Origin: Streptomyces sp. Isolate_45
GTDB taxonomy: Bacteria > Actinomycetota > Actinomycetes > Streptomycetales > Streptomycetaceae
Length of the DNA stretch: 64,000 bases
Assembly: GCF_024721315.2 (NCBI RefSeq)
Contig: NZ_JANFAK020000006.1
Span: 44,460-108,459 of the forward strand
Reading direction: 5' to 3'
A model generated the notes under the pieces. It had not been told where the DNA came from. It saw only the letters and a program-made list of their open reading frames with translations, and made no database searches. Made by a program: the position numbers and the translations under genes. Shown in pieces: positions 18,086 to 27,605 of the stretch (the stretch's first letter is position 1; every line of letters starts with the position of its first letter).

Positions 18086-19363
18086 GTGGGGCTGCGGCCT
18101 AGCACCTGGCTCGTGAAGTGGGACCGCCCGGAGTCGGGGGACCGGTTGACCGCCTGGCTGCTGAGGCCGGCTCCCCGCTCCCTGCGGGTCGCGTCCCTCG
18201 TGGTCCTCCTGACCGTCGCCGTGTCGTCGAGCCTGCGCTCCCACTGGGGATCGGACAACGCCTTCGTCGTCAAGGCCGCCGATGCCCTGATGGCGGGCAT
18301 CTCCCCGTACGAGGACAAACGCTTCCTCTACCTGCCGAGCGCCGTGATCATGGCGGTGCCGGAGGCGCTGCTGCCGCGCGAGGTGCTGCGCTGGCTGTTG
18401 CCGGCGGGCGTCTCGGGGCTGGTCGCGGTGGGCTGGTGGGCGGCCCTGCGGCTGTTCTCCGTGCCGCTGTGCTCCCGCTTCGCGGTCGGTGGCCTCGGTC
18501 TGCTGGCCCTGCTGTACAAGCCGTACGCGAACCTCGTGCTGATCGGCAACTGGACGGCGATCTCGGCGGCCGCCCTGCCGGTGGCGCTGCTGCTGGCGCA
18601 CCGGCGTTCCTGGGGCGCGGCCGGGCTGGTGGTCGGGCTGGCCATCGCCTGCAAGCCCATGCTGGTGCCGATCGGGCTGCTCTTCGTCCTGGCCCGCCAG
18701 TGGCGGGGGCTGGCGATGGCGGTGCTGGTGCCGGTGGGGATGTCCCTGGTCGGGGCGCTGCTGATGCCGAGCCCGACGCTGTTCTTCACCAAGACGCTGC
18801 CCTTCCTCTTCCAGGGGCAGGACTCCTACGCCCTGCCGTGGGACGCCTCGCCGATCGCGGTGCTGCCCCGGCTGGGGGTGCCGGTCCCGGTGGCGGTGCT
18901 GCTGGCCTTCGCGGGGGCCGCGGCCGGGCTGTGGGCGGCGTGGACGCGGTGGCGGAGGCCCGACGGGGACGCGGGGGAGATGCGGCTGGCGGAGACGGCC
19001 TGCATGGTGATGCTCGCCGCATTCCTGGTGTCGCGTCCGTCCTTCGACCACTACCTGTTGGTGGTGCTGCCGCTGCTGCTGGCGTCGGGGGTGCGGGAGG
19101 GCTCGATGCCGCGCACCCCTTGGTTCTGGGTGGCCCTGGTGCCCCAGACAGCGGGCATCCCGTGGCCCACCGAGGCCGAGCGCAAGCGGCGGGCGTTTCG
19201 GGACGCGGTGACCCTGTGCGGGCTCGCGATCCTGCTGGCGCGTCGTGTGCTGCGTCCGGGTCGGGTTACCCTGGTCCCTGTAACAACTGCGGGGTCCCCA
19301 CCCAGGACCGAACCGGAGTGCGCCGCGACGCCAGCAGAATCGGCATCGCGGACCGCGTTTTGA
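18086..19363 (+). CDS. Polytopic membrane glycosyltransferase-like protein (GT87/DUF2029 type)
   Basis: Protein of 425 aa with about nine or ten hydrophobic segments. The pattern of an acidic loop after the first segment (SDNAFVVKAADALMAGISPY) and long alternating helices resembles GT87 polyprenol-phosphate mannosyltransferases, which add sugars to lipids on the outer face of the membrane. The likely start is GTG at 18086 with GAGGGGGAGG ahead; the frame is open to 18029, inside the repeat. The tail beyond residue 390 is hydrophilic. It lies alone between the ABC-F gene and rplM; its TGA is inside the rplM promoter. Family assignment is moderate, the substrate is unknown. Confidence 0.7.
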   Translation: MGLRPSTWLVKWDRPESGDRLTAWLLRPAPRSLRVASLVVLLTVAVSSSLRSHWGSDNAFVVKAADALMAGISPYEDKRFLYLPSAVIMAVPEALLPREVLRWLLPAGVSGLVAVGWWAALRLFSVPLCSRFAVGGLGLLALLYKPYANLVLIGNWTAISAAALPVALLLAHRRSWGAAGLVVGLAIACKPMLVPIGLLFVLARQWRGLAMAVLVPVGMSLVGALLMPSPTLFFTKTLPFLFQGQDSYALPWDASPIAVLPRLGVPVPVAVLLAFAGAAAGLWAAWTRWRRPDGDAGEMRLAETACMVMLAAFLVSRPSFDHYLLVVLPLLLASGVREGSMPRTPWFWVALVPQTAGIPWPTEAERKRRAFRDAVTLCGLAILLARRVLRPGRVTLVPVTTAGSPPRTEPECAATPAESASRTAF

Positions 19364-19389
19364 CCCGTCCAGGGTCTGCTGGGTATCCT
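19360..19389 (+). promoter_or_regulatory. rplM: Vegetative promoter for rplM-rpsI
   Basis: TTGACC (19360-19365) and TATCCT (19384-19389) with an 18-bp spacer match the main-sigma-factor consensus well. The -35 box contains the stop codon of the preceding gene. Transcription would start near 19396 and give a leader of about 200 nt before rplM, enough for regulatory structure. Confidence 0.75.
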
Positions 19390-19595
19390 GCTGGTTTGTT
19401 ATGCGTATTGGCTTTCTCATTCTCACGTGAAAGGCCTTGCGCCGGTCCACCGGACCGATGACCAGCAGTTCGCGCACGGGTTGCGTCCCCGATGCGAACG
19501 AGGGCTGTCGTGATCGTCCGTGGTGACCCTGTCAGGACCTTCCCGTGGGGCTTGCGCCCTTGGGATACCACCACTGAAGAAGCGAAGGCATACGC

Positions 19596-20039
19596 GTGCG
19601 TACGTTCAGCCCCAAGCCCGGCGACATCTCGCGCCAGTGGCTCGTCATCGACGCCCAGGACGTTGTCCTCGGCCGTCTGGCGACCCAGGCCGCTGCCCTC
19701 CTGCGGGGTAAGCACAAGCCGACCTACGCCCCCCACATGGACATGGGCGACTTCGTCATCATCGTCAACGCCGACAAGGTTCACCTGTCCGGCAACAAGG
19801 CGACCCAGAAGATGGCGTACCGCCACTCGGGTTACCCGGGCGGTCTCCGTTCGGTGCGCTACGACGACCTCCTGGCGAACAACCCGGAGAAGGCCGTCGA
19901 GAAGGCCATCAAGGGCATGCTCCCCAAGAACACCCTGGGCCGTCAGATGCTCTCGAAGCTGAAGGTCTACTCGGGCGACCAGCACCCCCACGCTGCCCAG
20001 CAGCCGGTGCCGTTCGAGATCACCCAGGTCGCGCAGTAG
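19596..20039 (+). CDS. rplM: 50S ribosomal protein L13 (uL13)
   Basis: Early assembly protein of 147 aa in the large subunit. Signatures are [20 protein letters not shown] near residue 15 and the L13 stretch [20 protein letters not shown] near residue 110, followed by HPHAAQQP. The start is GTG at 19596, with GAAGAAGCGAAGG ahead. It pairs with rpsI as in nearly all bacteria, with a 42-bp gap. Confidence 0.98.
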   Translation: MRTFSPKPGDISRQWLVIDAQDVVLGRLATQAAALLRGKHKPTYAPHMDMGDFVIIVNADKVHLSGNKATQKMAYRHSGYPGGLRSVRYDDLLANNPEKAVEKAIKGMLPKNTLGRQMLSKLKVYSGDQHPHAAQQPVPFEITQVAQ

Positions 20040-20081
20040 TTCCGGCCACCCCCTAAGACGTAGAAAATTCTGAGGAGCATC

Positions 20082-20597
20082 GTGGCCGAGACCACCGCCG
20101 AGACCCCCGTCGAAGAGTTCGAGGGCGTCGAGGAGTACACCACCGAGTCCGAGGTTGTCGCCGAGGGCGACTACACCTCCGAGTCGCTTGCCGGTCGCTT
20201 CGGTGACCCCCAGCCGGCCGCCGGCCTGGGTCGTCGCAAGAACGCCATCGCCCGCGTCCGGATCGTTCCGGGCACCGGCAAGTGGAAGATCAACGGTCGC
20301 ACCCTTGAGGACTACTTCCCCAACAAGGTGCACCAGCAGGAAGTCAACGAGCCCTTCAAGCTCCTGGAGCTCGACGGTCGCTACGACGTCATCGCCCGCA
20401 TCTCGGGTGGCGGCGTCTCCGGCCAGGCCGGTGCCCTGCGCCTCGGTGTCGCCCGTGCGCTGAACGAGGCGGACGTGGACAACAACCGCCCGGCGCTGAA
20501 GAAGGCCGGCTTCCTTTCCCGCGACGACCGTGCGGTCGAGCGCAAGAAGGCCGGTCTCAAGAAGGCCCGTAAGGCTCCGCAGTACAGCAAGCGTTAA
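20082..20597 (+). CDS. rpsI: 30S ribosomal protein S9 (uS9) with acidic N-terminal extension
   Basis: S9 lies in the 30S head, and its C-terminal tail reaches the P-site tRNA anticodon. The conserved part begins near residue 47 ([20 protein letters not shown]) and ends with [12 protein letters not shown], whose final Lys-Arg contacts tRNA. In front is an acidic extension of about 45 residues rich in Glu and Thr, bringing the length to 171 aa against about 130 in E. coli. The start is GTG with GAGGAG ahead. A strong terminator follows. Confidence 0.98.
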   Translation: MAETTAETPVEEFEGVEEYTTESEVVAEGDYTSESLAGRFGDPQPAAGLGRRKNAIARVRIVPGTGKWKINGRTLEDYFPNKVHQQEVNEPFKLLELDGRYDVIARISGGGVSGQAGALRLGVARALNEADVDNNRPALKKAGFLSRDDRAVERKKAGLKKARKAPQYSKR

Positions 20598-20621
20598 TCT
20601 GCGCCTGCTGTTCTGCAACGA

Positions 20622-20660
20622 AACCGCCCCGGCAGCACTCTCTGTGCTGCCGGGGCGGTT
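20622..20660 (+). terminator. Terminator after rpsI
   Basis: A perfect 17-bp stem (20622-20638 with 20644-20660; core CCGCCCCGGCAGCAC) and a TCTCT loop, followed by CGTTTA, 24 bp after the rpsI stop. It isolates rplM-rpsI from glmM. Confidence 0.92.
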
Positions 20661-20732
20661 CGTTTACCGCCATAAGCGGCAAATACCTGTCACTAGCGGT
20701 CACAAGCGAAGCGTGAACTCGGGAGGACAACA

Positions 20733-22091
20733 GTGGGACGACTCTTCGGGACGGACGGTGTACGGGGCGTCGCCAACGCGGATCTGACGGCCGAGCTCGC
20801 GCTCGGCCTCTCCGTGGCGGCCGCACACGTACTGGCCGAGGCGGGCACCTTCGCGGGCCACCGGGCCACGGCGGTCGTCGGCCGCGATCCGCGTGCGTCG
20901 GGCGAGTTCCTGGAGGCCGCGGTCGTCGCGGGCCTCGCGAGCGCCGGCGTGGACGTCCTGCGCGTCGGTGTGCTGCCCACCCCGGCGGTGGCGTATCTCA
21001 CCGGTGCGCTGGGCGCCGACCTCGGCGTGATGCTCTCCGCCAGCCACAACGCCATGCCCGACAACGGCATCAAGTTCTTCGCGCGCGGCGGGCACAAGCT
21101 CGCCGACGACCTGGAGGACCGGATCGAGTCGGTCTACGAGGAGCACCGCACGGGCGCGCCCTGGGACCGGCCCACCGGCTCCGGCGTCGGCCGGGTCTCC
21201 GACTACACGGAGGGCTTCGACAAGTACGTCGCCCACCTGATCGGCGTCCTGCCCAACCGTCTGGAAGGCCTCAAGGTCGTCCTCGACGAGGCGCACGGCG
21301 CTGCGGCGTACGTGTCCCCGGAGGCCTTCGCCCGCGCCGGGGCGGAGATCATCACCATCGGCGCCGAGCCCGACGGGCTGAACATCAACGACGGCTGCGG
21401 ATCCACCCACCTCGGCCTGCTGAAGCAGGCCGTCGTGGAGCACGGCGCCGACTTCGGCATCGCCCACGACGGCGACGCCGACCGCTGCCTGGCCGTGGAC
21501 CACGCCGGCGCGGAGGTCGACGGCGACCAGATCCTCGCGGTGCTGGCCCTGGCCATGCGCGAGGCGGGCCAACTGCGCGAGAACACCGTGGTCGGCACCG
21601 TCATGTCGAACCTCGGCTTCAAGCTGGCGATGGAGGCCGAGGGCATCCAGGTCGTGCAGACCGGGGTCGGCGACCGCTACGTGCTGGAGTCGATGAAGGA
21701 GCACGGCTACGCGCTGGGCGGCGAGCAGTCCGGCCACGTGATCATCCTCGACCACGCGACGACGGGCGACGGCACCCTCACGGGCCTGCTGCTGGCGGCG
21801 CGGATCGCGGCCACCGGCCGGTCCCTGGCCGAGCTGGCCGGCGTGATGAAGCGACTGCCGCAGATCCTGATCAACGTGCCCGACGTGGACAAGTCCCGGG
21901 TGACGACCTCGGGCGAGCTGGCAGCGGCGGTCACCGAGGCCGAGCGCGAGCTCGGCACGACCGGCCGGGTGCTGCTCCGTCCGTCCGGTACGGAGCCGCT
22001 CGTACGGGTGATGGTGGAGGCCGCCGACATCGAGCAGGCCCGCGCGGTCGCCGGGCGGCTCGCGGACGTCGTGAAATCGGCGCTCGGCTAG
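20733..22091 (+). CDS. glmM: Phosphoglucosamine mutase
   Basis: Converts glucosamine-6-phosphate to glucosamine-1-phosphate, the step after GlmS on the way to UDP-N-acetylglucosamine and peptidoglycan. The 452-aa protein has the opening [14 protein letters not shown], the phosphoserine loop [13 protein letters not shown] with Ser104, the metal loop DGDADR, the sugar-binding GEQSGH and the phosphate loop [12 protein letters not shown]. The start is GTG with CGGGAGGAC ahead. The gene converges with the DUF389 gene, ending 13 bp from it with no clear terminator. Confidence 0.98.
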   Translation: MGRLFGTDGVRGVANADLTAELALGLSVAAAHVLAEAGTFAGHRATAVVGRDPRASGEFLEAAVVAGLASAGVDVLRVGVLPTPAVAYLTGALGADLGVMLSASHNAMPDNGIKFFARGGHKLADDLEDRIESVYEEHRTGAPWDRPTGSGVGRVSDYTEGFDKYVAHLIGVLPNRLEGLKVVLDEAHGAAAYVSPEAFARAGAEIITIGAEPDGLNINDGCGSTHLGLLKQAVVEHGADFGIAHDGDADRCLAVDHAGAEVDGDQILAVLALAMREAGQLRENTVVGTVMSNLGFKLAMEAEGIQVVQTGVGDRYVLESMKEHGYALGGEQSGHVIILDHATTGDGTLTGLLLAARIAATGRSLAELAGVMKRLPQILINVPDVDKSRVTTSGELAAAVTEAERELGTTGRVLLRPSGTEPLVRVMVEAADIEQARAVAGRLADVVKSALG

Positions 22092-22104
22092 GAGAACGCA
22101 CGAC

Positions 22105-23067
22105 TCAACGGCCGGGGGCCCCGCCCTTGGCCCGGCGGATCCAGCGTCCCTGCTGGGTCCGCCACAGTGCTTTCTGCCCGTACAGGGTCAGTACGCCGGC
22201 CAGCATGATCCCGCCCAGGTTCAGCAACAGTTGCTCCACCGAGCCCCACATCTGGGCGAACTCCGCGTAGCCGAGGGCCACGGCCGCGTTCGCGGCGGCC
22301 GGGACGGTGGTCACCGAGATGGCGACGCCGACCAGCGCCCCCGACTTCGCGGAGGTCAGGGACAGCATCCCGGCCACGCCCGCCAGCAGCGAGACCACGA
22401 AGGAGAACGGGTCCGGCTGCCAGATGAACCCGGTGTTCGGGCGGGGCCGGTCCAACATGCCCGGCTCGAACTGCCCGATCGCGTCCATGCCCAGGGTGAA
22501 GAGGGTGGTGGCGGCCATCGCCGCCGCGAAGCCGATCAGCAGCGCGGACAGGGACCGCAGCGCGAGCCGCGGCTCCCGCCGCACGACCCCGACGCACACC
22601 CCGGCGAGCGGACCGAACTCCGGGCCGACCGCCATCGCGCCCACGACCAGGATCGCGTTGTCGAGCACCACGCCGCAGGCCGCGATCATCGTCGCGAGGA
22701 TCATGAACGCGCAGTAGGTGATGGTGAGCGTCGAATCCTCGTGGGTGGCCTCCGTCAGCTGCTTCCACAGCACGGCGTCGGCGGCCTCGCCGGGAGCCTC
22801 CTCCTCGGCCGCGTCGGCCCGCCGCGACAGCGACAGGTCGATGTTCTCGACGGCGATCGACCCGTCCGCGTCGACACCCAGTTCCTGGAGCTCCTTGAGC
22901 AGCTCGTCCCCGGCCTCACGGGCGACGTCGCACAGCACGAGGTCGCCCGGCGGGACCCGGGCCGCGCCCTTCAGCACGACCAGATGGGTGGTTCCGACCG
23001 TCTTCTCGACGATCGCCACCACCGCGTCCGTCCGGTCCACAGGGGAGATCATCCGCAGGTGCAGCAT
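22105..23067 (-). CDS. DUF389 family membrane protein
   Basis: Protein of 320 aa. Residues 1-85 form a soluble domain (MLHLRMISPVDRTDAVVAIV) with ferredoxin-like character, followed after an acidic linker by about six membrane segments. The segment AMAVGPEFGPLAGVCVGVV is the conserved element of DUF389 proteins, whose best-known relatives are of uncertain function, possibly transport. It lies 31 bp downstream of coaA on the same strand and may be cotranscribed with it. The biochemical role is unknown. Confidence 0.8.
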   Translation of the reverse strand: MLHLRMISPVDRTDAVVAIVEKTVGTTHLVVLKGAARVPPGDLVLCDVAREAGDELLKELQELGVDADGSIAVENIDLSLSRRADAAEEEAPGEAADAVLWKQLTEATHEDSTLTITYCAFMILATMIAACGVVLDNAILVVGAMAVGPEFGPLAGVCVGVVRREPRLALRSLSALLIGFAAAMAATTLFTLGMDAIGQFEPGMLDRPRPNTGFIWQPDPFSFVVSLLAGVAGMLSLTSAKSGALVGVAISVTTVPAAANAAVALGYAEFAQMWGSVEQLLLNLGGIMLAGVLTLYGQKALWRTQQGRWIRRAKGGAPGR

Positions 23068-23098
23068 GCCCCGACCCTAGGGCCTAGCGGGCCGCGGG

Positions 23099-24118
23099 CT
23101 AGAGCTTGCGCAGGCTCAGCTTCTGCACCTTGTGGTCCGGACCCTTGCGCACCACGAGGGTGGCGCGGCCGCGGGTGGGGGCCACGTTCTCCATCAGGTT
23201 CGGCTTGTTGACGGTCCGCCACATCGTCTGCGCGTACTCCAGCGCCTCCTCCTCGGAGACCTGCGTGTACTTGCGGAAGTACGAGAACGGGTTCTGGAAC
23301 GCGGTCGCGCGCAGCTTGCGGAACCGGCCCAGGTACCAGCGCTCGATGTCCTCCGGGCGGGCGTCCACGTACACGCTGAAGTCGAAGTAGTCGGCGAGCC
23401 CGACGCGGGTCCGGCCGTCCTTGCCGGGCAGCGCCGGCTGGAGGACGTTGAGGCCCTCGACGATGAGGATGTCCGGGCGCCGCACCACGAGCCGCTCGTC
23501 CGGGACGATGTCGTAGATCAGGTGGGAGTAGACCGGGGCCGTCACCTCGTCCTTGCCGGCCTTGATGTCGGCGACGAAACGGGTCAGCGCGCGGCGGTCG
23601 TAGGACTCCGGGAAGCCCTTGCGGGAGGTCAGGCCGCGCCGCTGGAGCTCCTTCATCGGGTACAGGAAGCCGTCCGTGGTGACCAGCTCCACCCGGGGGT
23701 GCTCCGGCCAGCGGGCCAGCAGGGCCTGGAGCAGGCGGGCCACCGTGGACTTGCCGACGGCGACCGAACCGGCGACGCCTATGACGAACGGGGTGCCCTG
23801 CTGGGCGCCGTGCCCGTTGCCCGCGTCGCCGAGGAAGGTGTTCAGGGTGCCGCGGAGGTTGCTGGTGGCCTCGACGTACAGGTTCAGGAGCCGGGACAGC
23901 GGCAGGTAGACGTCCCGCACCTCGTCGAGGTCGATGACGTCCCCCAGACCGCGCAGCTGCTCCACCTCGTCCGCGGTGAGGGGCAGTGGCGTGCGCTCGC
24001 GCAGCGCGCTCCACTCCGCCCGGGTGAGGTCGACGTACGGGGAGGCGTCGGGGGCCCGGCGGGGGCCGGTGCGCTCCGTTGCGCGGTCCGGCGTGCCACG
24101 CGTCGGCGATGTGATCAC
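23099..24118 (-). CDS. coaA: Pantothenate kinase, type I (CoaA)
   Basis: Phosphorylates pantothenate, the first and controlling step of coenzyme A synthesis; in E. coli the type I enzyme is feedback-inhibited by CoA. The 339-aa protein has the P-loop [12 protein letters not shown] near residue 115, the catalytic Asp segment VTTDGF, and the pantothenate-contacting stretch [21 protein letters not shown] 25-residue basic N-terminal stretch precedes the conserved part, so a shorter start is possible. It is divergent from the lipoprotein gene. Confidence 0.96.
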   Translation of the reverse strand: MITSPTRGTPDRATERTGPRRAPDASPYVDLTRAEWSALRERTPLPLTADEVEQLRGLGDVIDLDEVRDVYLPLSRLLNLYVEATSNLRGTLNTFLGDAGNGHGAQQGTPFVIGVAGSVAVGKSTVARLLQALLARWPEHPRVELVTTDGFLYPMKELQRRGLTSRKGFPESYDRRALTRFVADIKAGKDEVTAPVYSHLIYDIVPDERLVVRRPDILIVEGLNVLQPALPGKDGRTRVGLADYFDFSVYVDARPEDIERWYLGRFRKLRATAFQNPFSYFRKYTQVSEEEALEYAQTMWRTVNKPNLMENVAPTRGRATLVVRKGPDHKVQKLSLRKL

Positions 24119-24430
24119 ACGGCCATTGTCGGGGCTCGGGGGCGTCCGTGGGTGGTGGGGTCGGTCACGTCGGCCGGGACGGGACGGACCGGGGCAGGTC
24201 GGACGGGGTTTCGTCGGAGGCGCGGAGGGTTGTGCGCGAGCAGGTATCGATCGGAGCCCCGGGGGGTCTCGTCAGCATCACGATTGCCGGGGCGCGTCAC
24301 AATCCCGATCGCATGATCGATCGGCGCCCGTACATTGATCGTCATCGCGGCCTTGGATGCGCGCCCCGCCCGTGCGGGGCGCGGCTCGGGCTGCCCTGCT
24401 GCTCGTCGTGCCTCATGGGGGAGATCCATC
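24119..24430. other. 312-bp divergent intergenic region between coaA and the lipoprotein gene
   Basis: No gene is supported here. The right half is rich in overlapping GATCG and CGATCG words (near 24253-24260, 24303-24324 and 24334-24340). I found no convincing -35/-10 pair on either strand. A 9-bp hairpin just before the lipoprotein is listed separately. The region must hold the coaA promoter, as coaA is transcribed leftward. Confidence 0.6.
24361..24382 (+). promoter_or_regulatory. Leader hairpin upstream of the lipoprotein gene
   Basis: GCGCCCCGC and GCGGGGCGC form a perfect 9-bp stem around a CCGT loop, 48 bp before the GTG start of the lipoprotein. It lies too close to the gene to be an upstream terminator and is more likely part of its mRNA leader. 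Confidence 0.4.
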
Positions 24431-25204
24431 GTGCGTACCGCACTCGTCCGTCGTACCGTCCTGACCGCTTCCGCGGTGTCGCTGGGCCTGCTGGTCACCG
24501 CCTGCGGTTCGGGTGACACCGACGCCAAGACGGACGCCAAGCCGTCCGCGGCCGCCAGTGCCGCGGCGTCCTCGGCCGCGCCCGGCGCGAAGGGGAAGAC
24601 GGACGCGGAGGTGGCGGCCCTCGTCGTCACCCAGGCGGACCTCGCGGACCACGTGGTCTCGGCCGAGACCGCCGCCAAGGTCGTCGCGATGCCGGCCGAG
24701 GCCGAGAACGCCTCCTGCAAGCCGCTGGTCCAGATCATGGCGTCCCAGAAGAACGCCACGGCCACCGGCCTCGGGCGCACCGGCGTCAAGGACAAGGCCA
24801 AGGAGCTGCCGGCGAGCGCCTCCGCCGAGGAGAAGGTCGAGGCCGCGCTGAAGGCGATCGGCGGCGCCCAGACCCTGGTCACCGTCTCCTCGTACGACGG
24901 CAAGGGCGCCGAGGAGGCCTTCGCCGCGGTGAAGACCGCGGCCACCGCGTGCGCCGCCGGCTTCACCGTCACCTCCGACGGCGACAAGGTGAAGTACACC
25001 GGCGTCACCCCGGGTGCCGCCGTCACCGGTGGCGACGAGGCCGTGGCCTACACCGCGCCCATGGACCTGGAGGACGGCGAGAAGTCCACCACCCACTTCG
25101 TGGTGGTGCGCAAGGGCAACACCCTGGCCGGCTTCTACACCTGGGGCCTGAAGACCGAGCAGCCGAAGGCGGTCGTCGACGCGCAGGTCAAGAAGCTGGG
25201 CTGA
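24431..25204 (+). CDS. Putative secreted lipoprotein, unknown function
   Basis: Protein of 257 aa with a lipoprotein signal: basic start, hydrophobic core and the lipobox LVTAC with Cys25. After a disordered Ala/Ser/Lys stretch (about 30-60) comes a globular domain of about 190 residues with two cysteines (CKPL near residue 97 and CAAGF near residue 175) that could form a disulfide. I recognise no enzyme motif; such sensor-domain lipoproteins are common in Streptomyces. The start is GTG at 24431 with GGGGGAGA ahead; a TTG at 24335 is in frame but would place the signal peptide internally. Two hairpins follow the stop. Confidence 0.8.
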   Translation: MRTALVRRTVLTASAVSLGLLVTACGSGDTDAKTDAKPSAAASAAASSAAPGAKGKTDAEVAALVVTQADLADHVVSAETAAKVVAMPAEAENASCKPLVQIMASQKNATATGLGRTGVKDKAKELPASASAEEKVEAALKAIGGAQTLVTVSSYDGKGAEEAFAAVKTAATACAAGFTVTSDGDKVKYTGVTPGAAVTGGDEAVAYTAPMDLEDGEKSTTHFVVVRKGNTLAGFYTWGLKTEQPKAVVDAQVKKLG

Positions 25205-25247
25205 GTCGTGTGCGCCCGACCGGGCGCACGTGTTCGAACAGGTCGTC

Positions 25248-25282
25248 AACCCCGTTCCGGTGGATTCCCCGGAGCGGGGTTT
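25248..25282 (+). terminator. Terminator between the lipoprotein gene and glmS
   Basis: AACCCCGTTCCGG (25248-25260) pairs with CCGGAGCGGGGTT over 13 bp with one G-U pair; TTCG follows. A second hairpin, GTGCGCCCG/CGGGCGCAC (25210-25229), lies just upstream. The two together make read-through into glmS unlikely. Confidence 0.75.
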
Positions 25283-25322
25283 TCGTCCTGTTCGGGTACG
25301 GGGCACGGGGCCGACATCGGCG

Positions 25323-25328
25323 TACGCT
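25323..25328 (+). promoter_or_regulatory. glmS: Candidate -10 box placing the glmS transcript start at its ATG
   Basis: TACGCT fits TAnnnT and ends seven bases before the glmS ATG. A start seven or eight bases after the box would fall on or next to that ATG, giving a leaderless mRNA. This agrees with the lack of any Shine-Dalgarno sequence before the gene. No clear -35 box is visible. Confidence 0.4.
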
Positions 25329-25335
25329 GCCGCCT

Positions 25336-27183
25336 ATGTGCGGAATTGTGGGTTACGTAGGAGCGCAATCGGCGCTCGATGTGGTCATCGCCGGACTGAA
25401 GCGGCTGGAGTACCGCGGCTACGACTCGGCGGGCATCGCCGTGCTCGCCGACGGGCAACTCGCCAACGTCAAGAAGGCCGGCAAGCTGGTCAACCTGGAG
25501 AAGGAACTCGTCGGGCAGCCCCTGCCGGCCGGCTCCACCGGCCTCGGGCACACCCGGTGGGCCACCCACGGAGGGCCCACCGACGTCAACGCCCATCCCC
25601 ATCTGGACAACTCCGGCCGGGTGGCCGTCGTCCACAACGGCATCATCGAGAACTTCGCCGAACTGCGCGGCGAACTGGCCGAGCGCGGGCACCGGCTGGA
25701 GTCCGAGACCGACACCGAGGTCGTCGCGCACCTGCTCGCCGAGCAGTTCGCCGTGTGGGGGGACCTCTCCGAATCCATGCGCCGGGTCTGCCGTCGCCTC
25801 CAGGGCGCCTTCACCCTGGTCGCGGTGCACGCCGACCAGCCGGACGTCGTCGTCGGAGCCCGCCGCAACTCCCCGCTGGTGGTGGGCGTGGGCGAGGGCG
25901 AGAACTTCCTCGCCTCGGACGTCGCCGCCTTCATCGCGCACACCCGCTCCGCGATCGAACTGGGCCAGGACCAGGTCGTGGAACTGCGCCGCGACGGGGT
26001 CGTGGTCACCGACTTCGACGGGGCGCCCGCGGAGGTGCGGGCGTACCACGTCGACTGGGACGCCTCCGCGGCCGAGAAGGGCGGCTACGACTACTTCATG
26101 CTCAAGGAGATCGCCGAGCAGCCGAAGGCCGTCGCCGACACCCTCCTGGGCCGCATCGACGGCAGCGGCCTGCTGACCCTCGATGAGGTCCGCATCCCCA
26201 CCTCGGTGCTCCGCGAGGTCGACAAGGTCGTCATCGTGGCCTGCGGCACCGCCTACCACGCCGGCATGATCGCGAAGCTGGCCATCGAGCACTGGACCCG
26301 CATCCCCTGCGAGACCGAGCTGGCCAGCGAGTTCCGCTACCGCGACCCGATCCTCGACCAGCGGACGCTCGTCATCGCCATCTCGCAGTCCGGCGAGACC
26401 ATGGACACCCTGATGGCCCTGCGGCACGCCCGCGAGCAGGGCGCCAAGGTGCTGGCCGTCTGCAACACGAACGGCTCCACGATCCCGCGCGAATCGGACG
26501 CCGTGCTCTACACGCACGCCGGCCCCGAGGTCGCCGTCGCCTCCACCAAGGCGTTCCTGACGCAGCTGGTGGCCTGCTACCTCGTCGCCCTCTACCTGGG
26601 GCAGGTCCGCGGCACCAAGTGGGGCGACGAGATCCGGGCCGTGATCCGGGAGCTGTCGGACATCGCCGCCGCCGTGGACACCGTGCTGGAGACGATGGAG
26701 CCCGTACGGGCCCTCGCGCGCTCCCTCGCCGACAAGGACACGGTGCTGTTCCTCGGCCGGCACGTCGGCTACCCGGTGGCGCTGGAGGGCGCGCTCAAGC
26801 TCAAGGAGCTCGCGTACATGCACGCCGAGGGCTTCGCGGCGGGCGAGCTCAAGCACGGGCCGATCGCCCTGATCGAGCAGGACCTGCCGGTGGTCGTCGT
26901 CGTACCGTCACCGCGCGGCCGGTCCGTGCTCCACGACAAGATCGTGTCGAACATCCAGGAGATCCGGGCCCGCGGGGCGCGGACCATCGTGATCGCGGAG
27001 GAGGGCGACGAGGCGGTCGTCCCGTACGCCGACCACCTGATCCGGATCCCGGCGACGCCCACCCTGCTCCAGCCGCTGGTGGCGACCGTGCCGCTCCAGG
27101 TCTTCGCCTGCGAGCTGGCGACCGCGCGCGGCAACGAGGTCGACCAGCCGCGTAACCTCGCCAAGTCGGTGACCGTGGAGTGA
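25336..27183 (+). CDS. glmS: Glutamine-fructose-6-phosphate aminotransferase (isomerizing)
   Basis: Makes glucosamine-6-phosphate from fructose-6-phosphate and glutamine, the entry to amino-sugar and cell-wall synthesis. The 615-aa protein starts MCGIVGYVGA, with Cys2 as the glutaminase nucleophile exposed after Met removal. The amidotransferase domain covers about 1-220 and two SIS domains follow, with VACGTAYHAG, AISQSGETMDT and the C-terminal PRNLAKSVTVE. The start is fixed by Cys2; no Shine-Dalgarno site precedes it. I saw no glmS ribozyme upstream. acpS follows 26 bp later. Confidence 0.98.
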   Translation: MCGIVGYVGAQSALDVVIAGLKRLEYRGYDSAGIAVLADGQLANVKKAGKLVNLEKELVGQPLPAGSTGLGHTRWATHGGPTDVNAHPHLDNSGRVAVVHNGIIENFAELRGELAERGHRLESETDTEVVAHLLAEQFAVWGDLSESMRRVCRRLQGAFTLVAVHADQPDVVVGARRNSPLVVGVGEGENFLASDVAAFIAHTRSAIELGQDQVVELRRDGVVVTDFDGAPAEVRAYHVDWDASAAEKGGYDYFMLKEIAEQPKAVADTLLGRIDGSGLLTLDEVRIPTSVLREVDKVVIVACGTAYHAGMIAKLAIEHWTRIPCETELASEFRYRDPILDQRTLVIAISQSGETMDTLMALRHAREQGAKVLAVCNTNGSTIPRESDAVLYTHAGPEVAVASTKAFLTQLVACYLVALYLGQVRGTKWGDEIRAVIRELSDIAAAVDTVLETMEPVRALARSLADKDTVLFLGRHVGYPVALEGALKLKELAYMHAEGFAAGELKHGPIALIEQDLPVVVVVPSPRGRSVLHDKIVSNIQEIRARGARTIVIAEEGDEAVVPYADHLIRIPATPTLLQPLVATVPLQVFACELATARGNEVDQPRNLAKSVTVE

Positions 27184-27209
27184 GCGATCAGTAGGGCTGG
27201 TTCGTTGCT

Positions 27210-27578
27210 GTGATTGTCGGTGTGGGGATTGACGTTGCCGAGATCGAGCGGTTCGGCGCCGCGCTGGAGCGCACGCCGAACATGGCGCACCGCCTCTTCC
27301 TCGAATCCGAGCTGACGCTGCCGAGCGGCGAGCGACGCGGAACCGCCTCGCTCGCCGCCCGCTTCGCCGCCAAGGAAGCCCTCGCCAAGGCCCTCGGCGC
27401 GCCCGGCGGGCTGCTGTGGACCGACGCCGAGGTGTACGTGGAGGACACCGGCCGGCCCCGGCTGCGCGTCTCCGGGACGGTCGCCGCGCGGGCCGAGGCC
27501 CTCGGGGTGAAGTCCTGGCACATCTCGCTGAGCCACGACGCCGGAGTGGCGTCGGCCGTGGTGATCGCCGAGGGCTGA
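27210..27578 (+). CDS. acpS: Holo-[acyl-carrier-protein] synthase
   Basis: Transfers 4'-phosphopantetheine from CoA to acyl carrier protein. The 122-aa protein has the two hallmark motifs: [10 protein letters not shown] near the N terminus, whose Asp and Glu bind Mg2+, and [12 protein letters not shown] in the middle. It ends with the [16 protein letters not shown] strand. The start is GTG at 27210. It lies between glmS and nnr, the same order as in related Streptomyces, and its substrate CoA comes from the coaA pathway upstream. Confidence 0.97.
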   Translation: MIVGVGIDVAEIERFGAALERTPNMAHRLFLESELTLPSGERRGTASLAARFAAKEALAKALGAPGGLLWTDAEVYVEDTGRPRLRVSGTVAARAEALGVKSWHISLSHDAGVASAVVIAEG

Positions 27579-27605
27579 CCGTCCTTTTCGGGCAGGCTGG
27601 TGAGC

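Noticed and set aside
25205..25335. glmS ribozyme or riboswitch upstream of glmS
   Set aside because: The 131-bp gap holds two terminator hairpins and a promoter-like box close to the ATG. Nothing resembles the ribozyme core, which is known mainly from Firmicutes.
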